From Pseudomonas sp. FP2335 (GTDB lineage: Bacteria > Pseudomonadota > Gammaproteobacteria > Pseudomonadales > Pseudomonadaceae): DNA of 64,000 nucleotides. The notes beneath the pieces were generated by a model that did no database searches, had not been told where the DNA came from, and saw only the letters and a list, made by a program, of their open reading frames with translations. Both the position numbers and the translations under genes were made by a program. This document shows positions 44,343 to 50,986 of the stretch, piece after piece. Location: assembly GCF_030687535.1 (NCBI RefSeq), contig NZ_CP117437.1, positions 3,059,501-3,123,500 of the forward strand, given 5' to 3'. The first letter of the stretch is position 1, and the number at the start of each line of letters is the position of its first letter.

Positions 44343-44365
44343 TAAAAAACCGCCTCAAGGGCGGT
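44343..44365 (-). terminator. Hairpin before gene J
   Basis: ACCGCC-TCAAG-GGCGGT with a T run on the minus strand, then the CCTGGAG site of J. Confidence 0.55.
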
Positions 44366-44384
44366 GGGGTGTAACGTTCTATTT

Positions 44385-44984
44385 CTAGGCTTTATCTTCG
44401 GAATAGATGGCGGCGCTGATGATTGCGCCACCCCATCGCCGGTTGCCGTAACACAACGGCACGGGATTGCCCGATGCAGTCGTGTTGCGCGCTGAGCCAA
44501 ATGCATATCCAGGCTGATTTTCTGGTGCGGCGCTCATCTTGAGGCCTGCCGCCTGCGGACTGAGCATTTGAATTACGCCTCCAGCAGCACTTCCGATACC
44601 GCCAGCTACGAGCGCTGCGCCTGTAGTTGTTGTCGAACCGAAAGCAAAGAAACCAACCACAATCAATATTGCGCCCAATATGGTCTGCATGAGCCCTGCG
44701 CGCTTACGGCCCGTAATTACCGGCGCTATTCGGATCTCTCCAGAGCCGCCAAAACCTAGCTCTTTTTCTTTCAGATTTTTTGACCCTCGAAACACGGCAA
44801 ACTCAATACCGCGAGACTTAGCGCTCGACAAGAAGCGCTCGAAGCCTGGGATCTGCACGCATAACGCCTTGATAGCCTCGGCTGGCGACTTAACCGCCAG
44901 CCTGAAAGATCTTCCGAATTGCCTAAGTTGCCCATAAAGCAAAATGGTAGTCATGGGCTGATAATTGATTGCGAGTGCTGACAT
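44385..44984 (-). CDS. Tail assembly protein I
   Basis: A 199-aa protein with the lambda I pattern: TTILLYGQLRQFGRSFRLAV, PAEAIKALCVQIPGFERFL, and a hydrophobic Gly/Ala region (TILGAILIVVGFFAFGS). It acts with K in forming the tail tip. In lambda-like phages it directly follows K; here 7.6 kb of accessory DNA separates them. CCTGGAG precedes the ATG. Confidence 0.88.
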   Translation of the reverse strand: MSALAINYQPMTTILLYGQLRQFGRSFRLAVKSPAEAIKALCVQIPGFERFLSSAKSRGIEFAVFRGSKNLKEKELGFGGSGEIRIAPVITGRKRAGLMQTILGAILIVVGFFAFGSTTTTGAALVAGGIGSAAGGVIQMLSPQAAGLKMSAAPENQPGYAFGSARNTTASGNPVPLCYGNRRWGGAIISAAIYSEDKA

Positions 44985-44999
44985 GTTTTTCTCCAGGCG

Positions 45000-45022
45000 A
45001 AAAAAAACCCGCTTTGGCGGGC
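45000..45022 (-). terminator. CCCGC-stem hairpin before gene I
   Basis: CCCGC-TTTG-GCGGG with a T-rich tail on the minus strand, then CCTGGAG of gene I. It also ends the lipoprotein gene at 45032. Confidence 0.6.
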
Positions 45023-45031
45023 TTTATGGGA

Positions 45032-45433
45032 TCAATAGGCGGTAGCTGAAATATCTGGGCCGCCTGGCGACATAGATATCCTTCTTCTCAAAACCTCTCC
45101 GCTTTTTACTTCGACATCGCGCTCAACCATCATCCCTCCGCCGCAAGCTGCGCTCGGCTTAGCGCCCAGAACTACTCGGCCCGACTTTACGCCAAATCTA
45201 GCAACCTCTCCCGAGGCGAATTCGGCTGCAAGCTCTCCATTGATATAGAAGCGGTAATTGCACCCAGATCCAAACATTCCACTATCTCGGGTGACAATGA
45301 GCTGAGCATCGGACTTTGCGGTGAACGCATAAAGCCGTGAGGAAGGCACGGGATCGGCTTTGTCGGCAGATATTGTCGAGCTAGAGCAGCCGACCAAAGC
45401 AAAAAGCAAAAAGCACCCTACAAAAACTTTCAT
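45032..45433 (-). CDS. Prophage-encoded lipoprotein, 133 aa
   Basis: MKVFVGCFLLFALVGC is a lipobox signal (lipidated C16). The mature domain (LYAFTAKSDAQLIVTRDSG, then CNYRFYINGELAAEF) resembles small beta-sandwich lipoproteins. A phage lipoprotein in an accessory block could act in superinfection exclusion (as for Cor-type proteins), but this is inference. It has its own hairpins on both sides, as an independently acquired moron would. Confidence 0.6.
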   Translation of the reverse strand: MKVFVGCFLLFALVGCSSSTISADKADPVPSSRLYAFTAKSDAQLIVTRDSGMFGSGCNYRFYINGELAAEFASGEVARFGVKSGRVVLGAKPSAACGGGMMVERDVEVKSGEVLRRRISMSPGGPDISATAY

Positions 45434-45492
45434 GTCGTTCCCTCGCTGAGATATGGCGAGACTTTATCACCACCAAGACAGCAACACGAAAG

Positions 45493-45506
45493 CCCGCAGA
45501 TGCGGG
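45493..45506 (-). terminator. CCCGCA hairpin
   Basis: CCCGCA-GA-TGCGGG between the lipoprotein gene and the repeat tract; on the minus strand it is followed by CTTTCG. Weak as a terminator. Confidence 0.4.
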
Positions 45507-45529
45507 TTGAATTCAATCAATGGTATTAA

Positions 45530-45570
45530 CACCGCAATACTCCCTCAAAGAAGGAGTATTACGCTGTTGT
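45530..45570. repeat. Diverged 41-bp direct repeat, copy 1, with hairpin
   Basis: Starts CACCGCAATACTCC and ends ATTACGCTGTTGT; AATACTCC pairs perfectly with GGAGTATT inside it. A diverged copy lies at 45646-45687, so the two bracket the 5-bp periodic tract. Confidence 0.6.
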
Positions 45571-45571
45571 C

Positions 45572-45631
45572 AGCCCATACCCAGCCTAGCCATACCTGAC
45601 CTCGCCTCGACGCACCTAACCATGCCGAGCC
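45572..45631. repeat. 5-bp periodic (RCCNN)n tract
   Basis: From 45580 to 45631 a CC dinucleotide, preceded by a purine, occurs every 5 bases at 45580, 45585, 45590, 45595, 45600, 45605, 45615, 45620, 45625 and 45630; the one exception is 45610 (AC). On the minus strand the unit reads NNGGY. The other two positions vary, so this is not a simple microsatellite. It has no open coding function. Confidence 0.7.
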
Positions 45632-45645
45632 GCATGATGCCTTGG

Positions 45646-45687
45646 CACCGCAATGCCCTCTCATGGAAAGGACATTACGCTGCTATT
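45646..45687. repeat. Diverged 41-bp direct repeat, copy 2
   Basis: Starts CACCGCAATGCCC and ends ATTACGCTGCTATT; partly complementary ends can fold as in copy 1. Its last bases overlap the stop codon of the gene at 45683. Confidence 0.6.
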
Positions 45688-46144
45688 GACCAAGAGCCTT
45701 TCGGGTCATGCCCTGGAGCGCGGAAAACTTTGCAACAGCGTCAAGGTTTGCCCGTCGCTGATCATCGGTAAGCTCCGTTATCCTCAGATTCCTCAGCTTT
45801 TCTCCGCTCCCGCGAAACGCCTTCCTGACATTCCGGCCCAACTCAGTTACCGCAACTTCTGTCTGCTCATTAGGCGGCACCCAGCGGTAACCACGGCCGC
45901 GCACTGACTGAAGACAGACCTGATGATGCTTGAGCAAGTCCGACTTAAATGCCTCCACGTTCGCCAGCCATTCGAACTGACGCTCACGAAACTTCTCAAT
46001 GGTCAGCGACTTCGAATCGGTCATGGAAGGCATTCCGAAACGAGCTTCCAGCCATTCATGCCCGACCAGATCGCCGTATTTGAATTCCTTGAGGAAGTCG
46101 TCCACGGCATGCTTGTAGCTTGGGTGCTTTTTCAGTTCAGACAT
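45683..46144 (-). CDS. Hypothetical phage protein, possible winged-helix, 153 aa
   Basis: MSELKKHPSYKHAVDDFLKE then VCLQSVRGRGYRWVPPNEQT, the latter like the wing of winged-helix proteins. A DNA-binding role is possible but not established. It is the last gene of the arc-ant operon; the start overlaps the previous stop by 8 bases and has AGGTGG upstream. An in-frame extension upstream is discarded. Confidence 0.6.
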   Translation of the reverse strand: MSELKKHPSYKHAVDDFLKEFKYGDLVGHEWLEARFGMPSMTDSKSLTIEKFRERQFEWLANVEAFKSDLLKHHQVCLQSVRGRGYRWVPPNEQTEVAVTELGRNVRKAFRGSGEKLRNLRITELTDDQRRANLDAVAKFSALQGMTRKALGQ

Positions 46145-46712
46145 ATTCCACCTCGAAACGACCGAAGCGCGGCCGATACTCGCAAACACCAATCAGCAGG
46201 CCTGAGTCGGTGATGGCTTTTTTGGCCTCCTCGATATTAAGCACGTCAGCGTTTATTGCGACTTCTAGCTCGACGCCCCATTCAAGAAAGATTGGCCGGT
46301 AACGCATGATCTTCGCCTGTCCAACCTTAACCCCGCGACAATCAACGAATCGCTGATCCTCCCAAAGAGAATCGGGAGTTGCCGGCCCAGAGAACTCCAG
46401 TTTTGCCTTATCAGTCATTACGACCGCGCCGCGCTTCCATTGCGTGCCAAGCTTCTGAAGCTTCGCTCCAGCCAGGAACGTCGCATCGAAGTTAGCACCG
46501 GGCACAAAGAATCCGAGTTTTTCATCGTGGTAAGCACCAGCGATAAACTCAGAGCGAGCAATGGCAAGATGATCGTCGTCCGTCTTCTTGCGCTTCCCAG
46601 TCAATTCCTTGTGAGCCTTTGTTGCGGGATTCAAAGGGTTGGCCAGCTTGTCGCTGTGCATCATCAGCGGCGAGGTTCCGGTAATTCTCAGAGTGACAAG
46701 CTCCATGCTCAT
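46137..46712 (-). CDS. Hypothetical phage protein, 191 aa
   Basis: A soluble alpha/beta protein: ELVTLRITGTSPLMMHSDKL, then KKTDDDHLAIARSEFIAGAY and RYRPIFLEWGVELEVAINAD, ending CEYRPRFGRFEVEYV. The SPLMMHS start and the glycine-containing FGRF end are loosely like RAMP-type RNA-binding folds; that comparison is by eye only. AGGAAA ribosome site; start overlaps the previous stop (ATGA). Confidence 0.6.
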   Translation of the reverse strand: MSMELVTLRITGTSPLMMHSDKLANPLNPATKAHKELTGKRKKTDDDHLAIARSEFIAGAYHDEKLGFFVPGANFDATFLAGAKLQKLGTQWKRGAVVMTDKAKLEFSGPATPDSLWEDQRFVDCRGVKVGQAKIMRYRPIFLEWGVELEVAINADVLNIEEAKKAITDSGLLIGVCEYRPRFGRFEVEYV

Positions 46713-46927
46713 GCTGTTTTCCTCAATTCAATCGAAGCGACCACATTCGGATTGAAGCCGTCCAGCGGCATCAGGTTCTTCTCGCTGACCGAATAGCGCT
46801 TACCCTCGACCAGCATCAGCCAGTTTTCTTCGATATTGCGGATCAGTTGGCCGGAGCGACCGACCAGATTTGGCCGCTCCGGCATCAGGATCAAGGCGCG
46901 ACCGCCAGCTTTCAGAGTGAAGTTCAT
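46709..46927 (-). CDS. Small phage protein, 72 aa
   Basis: MNFTLKAGGRALILMPERPN followed by LVGRSGQLIRNIEENWLMLV: a compact beta-rich basic protein. No family recognised. ATGA overlaps on both sides place it firmly inside the arc-ant operon. Confidence 0.6.
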   Translation of the reverse strand: MNFTLKAGGRALILMPERPNLVGRSGQLIRNIEENWLMLVEGKRYSVSEKNLMPLDGFNPNVVASIELRKTA

Positions 46928-47787
46928 GCCGCGCTCCTCCGGGCAGCCTGTGAAAGGAACCGGCAGCGCAGATTTTCGGTCGCCAGCGCTACAAACTCGA
47001 ACATTTCCGCCGTGGAGACGTACATATCCCTGTCCACAAGCATTGACTGAATGAACTGCTGTCGAGTCAGAACGAACGCGCCCATTGGCACGGGCGTGAC
47101 CTGCCGATTGCCGTGATGGTCGGCGCTGACGAGATATCGCTCACACTCTCCAAGTTTGTCGGGGATATCGAAGGACTTGCCCTGCCCCTTCGGAATGAAC
47201 TCACCTTCCAGGACGGCGTAGGCCGCGATGAAGTTGCACGCCGACTCGAACTGGCTTGCAGGGATCAGCTCAAGGCGCGGCACGTTGAAACGCGTGTGCA
47301 CTGCTGAATAAATACGCGCGGAAGCACTGCGCTGAATGGATGCTGGAAGATGTGCCACTTTGTGGCGCGCCAAGCCTTTCAGGGCATTCGTCTCGGTCAT
47401 GTCGACCAGGTCATCCATCAGCGTCTTCATTCTATTGCTGGAGTCTTGGTAGCTGCCCTGCTTGCGAATCGCCGGAAGGACTTCAGCAGTCACCCACTTC
47501 TTGAAGCGCTTGGCTTCAGCCTTGCGGCTGCGCAGGATGGCCGAGTAAAGGCCGGATTCGTTTATGACCAGCATTTCTTGGTCGCCGCCAGGGGTACGCA
47601 CAATCTGCGTACCCTTTTCGTCTTCGTCCAAGTTTCGAGTCATGTCACCAGCAATACGGTACTCCAGGGCGGACGACACATCTGCCGCCACGAACCACGG
47701 CTGATCATCAATCAGCAGGGTCCGCACCTGTTGCTTGCCGAACTTGAAGGGGATGACATTGGATGTGGCTGTGCTAATATCGCTCAT
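46924..47787 (-). CDS. Bro-N antirepressor
   Basis: A 287-aa protein with a Bro-N domain (about 10-115): VRTLLIDDQPWFVAADVSSA, then INESGLYSAILRSRKAEAKRFKKWV and AEVLPAIRKQGSY. The C-terminal part is not recognised in detail. Phage antirepressors inactivate the lysogenic repressor and are tightly controlled. The ATG at 47787 has AGGAAA; longer in-frame starts run into the arc-like gene. It is the second gene of an operon whose first gene is an Arc-like repressor, as in P22. Confidence 0.88.
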   Translation of the reverse strand: MSDISTATSNVIPFKFGKQQVRTLLIDDQPWFVAADVSSALEYRIAGDMTRNLDEDEKGTQIVRTPGGDQEMLVINESGLYSAILRSRKAEAKRFKKWVTAEVLPAIRKQGSYQDSSNRMKTLMDDLVDMTETNALKGLARHKVAHLPASIQRSASARIYSAVHTRFNVPRLELIPASQFESACNFIAAYAVLEGEFIPKGQGKSFDIPDKLGECERYLVSADHHGNRQVTPVPMGAFVLTRQQFIQSMLVDRDMYVSTAEMFEFVALATENLRCRFLSQAARRSAA

Positions 47788-47854
47788 GACGTTTTTCCTA
47801 GTAGATTGACGTTCTGCTTCACAGGCCTCAAGCGTTGGCGCGCTTGGGGCTTTT

Positions 47855-48007
47855 TCATGTCTGTTCATTTTTCGCTTTTCCCTTGGCTTGCTGAATAATC
47901 TCAACCAGTTGCGCGTTCATCGAGCGGTTCTGCTCGCGCGCCTGCTGTTTCAACCACTCCATCAGCTCACCAGGGAATCTAACCTGCGTTCTTGCTAGAT
48001 CGCTCAT
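47855..48007 (-). CDS. Arc-like ribbon-helix-helix repressor, 50 aa
   Basis: Found by reading the gap before the antirepressor. The product has the Arc/Mnt fold pattern: beta strand TQVRFP, helix GELMEWLKQQAREQN, and NRSMNAQLVEII, which lines up with GRSVNSEIYQRV of P22 Arc (53 aa). A very strong AAGGAGG precedes the ATG. It should bind the operator between it and the divergent Mnt-like gene and repress the antirepressor operon. Confidence 0.85.
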   Translation of the reverse strand: MSDLARTQVRFPGELMEWLKQQAREQNRSMNAQLVEIIQQAKGKAKNEQT

Positions 48008-48017
48008 AACCCCTCCT

Positions 48018-48070
48018 TAGTGACACGCAGTCACTATACAGCCGATATTTCACAGTGACAAGATAGTGAC
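48018..48070. promoter_or_regulatory. Operator array between arc-like and mnt-like genes
   Basis: Four AGTGAC half-sites: an inverted pair TAGTGAC-ACGCA-GTCACTA (48018-48036) and two direct copies at 48054-48059 and 48065-48070, 11 bp apart, the last touching the mnt-like ATG. Ribbon-helix-helix repressors bind such short half-sites spaced by about one helical turn. Confidence 0.75.
48033..48061 (-). promoter_or_regulatory. Predicted promoter of the arc-ant operon
   Basis: -35 TTGTCA (48061-48056), 17-bp spacer, -10 TATAGT (48038-48033), close to consensus. The -10 overlaps the inverted AGTGAC pair and the -35 overlaps a direct AGTGAC copy, so repressor binding would block it. Confidence 0.7.
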
Positions 48071-48460
48071 ATGGAAGAAATTTATAGATCTCAATTCCGC
48101 CTCCCCTACTCTCTTTATGAGCAGTTGAAGGCTTCCGCTGACAAGAATCGCCGCTCAGTGAACGCGGAGCTGATCGCGCGCCTGGAGCAAAGTCTTGAGG
48201 TTCAGCAGCAAGATGCTGAGGATTCCCCTCGATTTAAGATCGATGGAGACGCCTTTAATCTTGGGAAATATGAGCCTGGGGCTGACGCAGTGAAATTTGC
48301 AGGCGGTCCGGCAGCCGAAAAGGAAAACTCCTTTATGGCGAGTTTGCTAGAACTGATTAATGAGTATCGCCCCGCAGAGCTCAAAACGTTGCCGCCCGAT
48401 AACGCAAAACCCAAACCTAATACGGGGCCAGAGCCCCGCAAGCGCTACCCGAAGAAGTGA
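48071..48460 (+). CDS. Mnt-like ribbon-helix-helix repressor, 129 aa
   Basis: N-terminal ribbon-helix-helix domain: SQFRLPYSLYEQLKASADKN then RRSVNAELIARLEQSL, like P22 Mnt. A C-terminal extension of about 80 residues (acidic, then KPKPNTGPEPRKRYPKK) is longer than in Mnt. It is divergent from the arc-like gene across the shared operator. No ribosome site precedes the ATG, so expression may be leaderless or weak. Confidence 0.8.
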   Translation: MEEIYRSQFRLPYSLYEQLKASADKNRRSVNAELIARLEQSLEVQQQDAEDSPRFKIDGDAFNLGKYEPGADAVKFAGGPAAEKENSFMASLLELINEYRPAELKTLPPDNAKPKPNTGPEPRKRYPKK

Positions 48461-48481
48461 TTGGTCCGACAAGGAACGTCA

Positions 48482-48949
48482 ATGTCACCCAAAGAGCCGA
48501 TACCAGAACCCGACAACAACAGCGCGTTTTCTTCGGTCACAGTATGTTTCGTCCCCAGAGCTTTTGCCGCCAACACCCTAGCGAACCTCGGCCTGGTAGG
48601 CACCCTCTGCAAATACGGCGACAAAGAGTTTCGACGAATCGAAAAGCTGAAGTGCGACCTGTACTTCCCAGCCGGGACGTTTGTCGTTCTTGATCAGAAT
48701 GGAAACATCGACAGCATCCATACCGGGTCTGACATCGGGCAGCTTGACCTGGCTTTCAACGACTACTTGAATTTCCTCATGGATGTTCGGCGGATCTACG
48801 AAGGGCCGGGCACCTACAACAAAAAACTTGAGGCCGTCGAGGCCATGACAACCGGCATGGGGCGCCAAGGGCATTCCCATGGCTACTTCATAGCCAAGCA
48901 TGGCGGCGCGGGCCCACTTCTCGACAAGTGTGTCCAGCGAAAGCGCTAG
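48482..48949 (+). CDS. Hypothetical phage accessory protein, 155 aa
   Basis: AAGGAA precedes the ATG at 48482. Protein starts MSPKEPIPEPDNNSAF and contains VCFVPRAFAANTLANLGLVG and CDLYFPAGTFVVLDQNG. No signal peptide or known motif. Cotranscription with the mnt-like gene is likely (21-base gap). Confidence 0.6.
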   Translation: MSPKEPIPEPDNNSAFSSVTVCFVPRAFAANTLANLGLVGTLCKYGDKEFRRIEKLKCDLYFPAGTFVVLDQNGNIDSIHTGSDIGQLDLAFNDYLNFLMDVRRIYEGPGTYNKKLEAVEAMTTGMGRQGHSHGYFIAKHGGAGPLLDKCVQRKR

Positions 48950-48991
48950 CATTCCCTCCCGCCTGAATCCACCATCGATAAGGAAATTTGT

Positions 48992-49204
48992 ATGCGGAAA
49001 TTAAGGTCTATAGAAACCGTCGGACTTAGCGTTCAAGAGATTCTCAGCGAGTTCAATGAGCGCGCGGGAGAGTTTGGTGTGACAGAGGAAAACCTCGTCT
49101 CCGTGAACGTCACTCCCCCGAGTCACCCCATCAAAATACTTGATGGCGATAAAACTAAAGACGCGCGCGTCCAAGTGACTATCATTTACTGGAGCGATCG
49201 ATGA
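48992..49204 (+). CDS. Small phage accessory protein, 70 aa
   Basis: AAGGAA seven bases before the ATG. Predicted helix (LSVQEILSEFNERAGEFGV) then strands (VSVNVTPPSH, VQVTIIYW). Its stop overlaps the next start (ATGA). Function unknown. Confidence 0.6.
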   Translation: MRKLRSIETVGLSVQEILSEFNERAGEFGVTEENLVSVNVTPPSHPIKILDGDKTKDARVQVTIIYWSDR

Positions 49205-49488
49205 GCCATATCAAAGCCCGCATCGAAGCTCTCCGAGCGCTTGTGGACGAACTCAAGAACGCAAAAACAATCTTTGAGCGTGCATCGCTATTTTCTGCCA
49301 TTCGCGGCTTGGTCGAGGACCTCGACAATGACGAGCGCCTCAACAGTTACGCTAAAGAGAAAGCAATCGGTGTCCGCTGGCACTCTGCTGCCGCGCTTGG
49401 CTTCGACGAAACCAACGGGCACTCGTCCGAAGCCCATAGGGTTTGGGCAATGGGTGAGCTTAGTACCCTAGAGTCTGCTTACGGGTAA
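49201..49488 (+). CDS. Small phage accessory protein, 95 aa
   Basis: Helical protein (HIKARIEALRALVDELKNAK, then ASLFSAIRGLVEDLDNDERL) with a C-terminal half like WHSAAALGFDETNGHSSEAH. Translationally coupled to the 70-aa gene by ATGA; the two probably form a functional pair. No homology is recognised. Confidence 0.6.
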   Translation: MSHIKARIEALRALVDELKNAKTIFERASLFSAIRGLVEDLDNDERLNSYAKEKAIGVRWHSAAALGFDETNGHSSEAHRVWAMGELSTLESAYG

Positions 49489-49534
49489 ACCTTAGGCCCG
49501 GTAAGCGGGTGTCATACATGCGCAAGGATGCGAA

Positions 49535-50161
49535 ATGCCCTCAATCGAACAGCAGCACATCTCCGAAGCAGAGATACATAAATTTATTGAACTCATCGGA
49601 CTCAAGCTAGCGGCGCCTGGGCGCTACAGCGCTCTGCTCGTCGCAAACCTCCTAGGAGGTGCTCTGTCCGGTACCCAAAACCCCGCCAAGATCATTCACG
49701 AAATCGAACTCCTCGAACGGGGTGAGCCCGGCCGGTTTAAAAAGCCCATTCAAAATAAACACCCGCCCCTTAAAGGCTTGTGGCACAAGCACTACATGCA
49801 GGATGGGCTTGCCTCGATGGCACAAAATATTCAGAAGGGGCTCAACTGGTTCGATATACCGCTATTTAAGCAAATGATCCAAGACGCCGAGAATGCAGAA
49901 GAAGAGCGTTTTGTTGAGCCGCATCACGTACCGGCCCTGGCTGCGGATATCGTTAGTGGTAACTGGCAAAGGCTTGCGGAGCGACAAGCCCTGAGCGGTG
50001 AATGGATCGTGTTCGCCAAGCATGAAGGTCAGAACTACTACCTCACGATCGCCACGCATGACAGTGACACGCATCAGCATGTGCGCGAGCAGATCGACCA
50101 GGTCTGTTGCGTTGAATTCTCCTTTTTAACGCAGCTTTTGGCTGACGCGGAGGAAGCATGA
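49535..50161 (+). CDS. Hypothetical phage accessory protein, 208 aa
   Basis: AAGGA ribosome site. The N-terminal half is helical with a hydrophobic stretch (YSALLVANLLGGALSG); the C-terminal third (SGEWIVFAKHEGQNYYLTIA then QHVREQIDQVC) looks like a compact alpha/beta domain. No catalytic motif could be assigned. The stop overlaps the next start (ATGA), so a two-gene unit is likely, possibly a toxin-antitoxin or immunity pair, which is speculation. Confidence 0.6.
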   Translation: MPSIEQQHISEAEIHKFIELIGLKLAAPGRYSALLVANLLGGALSGTQNPAKIIHEIELLERGEPGRFKKPIQNKHPPLKGLWHKHYMQDGLASMAQNIQKGLNWFDIPLFKQMIQDAENAEEERFVEPHHVPALAADIVSGNWQRLAERQALSGEWIVFAKHEGQNYYLTIATHDSDTHQHVREQIDQVCCVEFSFLTQLLADAEEA

Positions 50162-50454
50162 CAACTCGCCGCCAGGTGGAGTCCGCCGCTCCGGCACAAC
50201 CCCTCACCTTCAAATGCCTAGGTCACACCAAGCGAGACGATGGCTCGATTGAGCAGTACCACCTAGAGGTGTCTGACACCAGGGATGGTGAGACCGAAGA
50301 GATCTCAGTCGAGGCCAAGCACCTCTTGTCCGCCCGGAGCATGAAGAGGATCCTCCTGGGCCGGAAAATGTTCTACTCCGTCACGCAGGCCAAGCATGAG
50401 AAAATGCTGAGCGAGATGTTCGATCAGCAGCTGCTTGCAGCAGTCGAAGACTAG
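50158..50454 (+). CDS. Small phage accessory protein, 98 aa
   Basis: TFKCLGHTKRDDGSIEQYHL, then strand and helix (SARSMKRILLGRKMFYSVTQ) and a helical C-terminus. Coupled to the 208-aa gene by ATGA and followed directly by a terminator, so the pair forms one transcription unit. Unknown function. Confidence 0.6.
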   Translation: MTTRRQVESAAPAQPLTFKCLGHTKRDDGSIEQYHLEVSDTRDGETEEISVEAKHLLSARSMKRILLGRKMFYSVTQAKHEKMLSEMFDQQLLAAVED

Positions 50455-50475
50455 CCCAACCAGCCGGGCTTTTTT
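50453..50475 (+). terminator. Rho-independent terminator after the 49535-50454 pair
   Basis: AGCCC and GGGCT around an 8-base loop, followed by six T. It overlaps the stop codon of the 98-aa gene. Confidence 0.65.
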
Positions 50476-50526
50476 CGCGCATCATCTATATTCGAAATAT
50501 CCATCACCACATCATAAGGACCTGAT

Positions 50527-50835
50527 ATGGCGCCTAGCCAGAATGACCTGACTAAGAAACTGAACAGCGCGCTGGAGTGCCCAGCAGATCACCCAGATGC
50601 GTATATACGCGTGCGAGTTGCCGTAGTCAGCGTTTTAGCTTTATGGCCAATCGATGCTATCCATAAGGCCTTGGTCAAGCTCCTCCCACAGGGAGAGAAA
50701 ATTTCTGTAGAAAGTAGAAAAACTCTCGCAGGGCTAGGAGAGTCAGTGGAGATCTTTATGTCCACCGGACCTGACGAATACGATAGCGCCACTTTAGATC
50801 ATGTTTTGATATGCGCTCCAATGCTTGCAATCTAG
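50527..50835 (+). CDS. Hypothetical phage accessory protein, 102 aa
   Basis: AAGGA seven bases before the ATG. Helical protein (YIRVRVAVVSVLALWPIDAI, then SRKTLAGLGESVEIF). Between terminators and therefore probably an independent moron gene. The 151-bp gap that follows holds a weak AGCCC/GGGCT hairpin (50869-50884) with no T-run on the plus strand. Confidence 0.55.
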   Translation: MAPSQNDLTKKLNSALECPADHPDAYIRVRVAVVSVLALWPIDAIHKALVKLLPQGEKISVESRKTLAGLGESVEIFMSTGPDEYDSATLDHVLICAPMLAI

Positions 50836-50986
50836 CAGCCACTCCAATCGTACCCGCCAGATGCAAAAAGCCCAGCGCGGGGCTGAGCTATTCCAAGGAC
50901 AGCATCTGGCCAAAATGCAGCCACTGGAAATAGTGTCAGATAATTAGTAGCGTAACGACTCCTTATATATCTTTGAGGTTCAGCGG

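Noticed and set aside
40559..44506. Longer J start giving 1315 aa
   Set aside because: The extra 60 residues are translated from the hairpin and gene I end; the ATG at 44326 has the CCTGGAG site and the known J N-terminus.
45572..45631. CRISPR array
   Set aside because: The unit is only 5 bp with variable positions; there are no spacers or cas genes.
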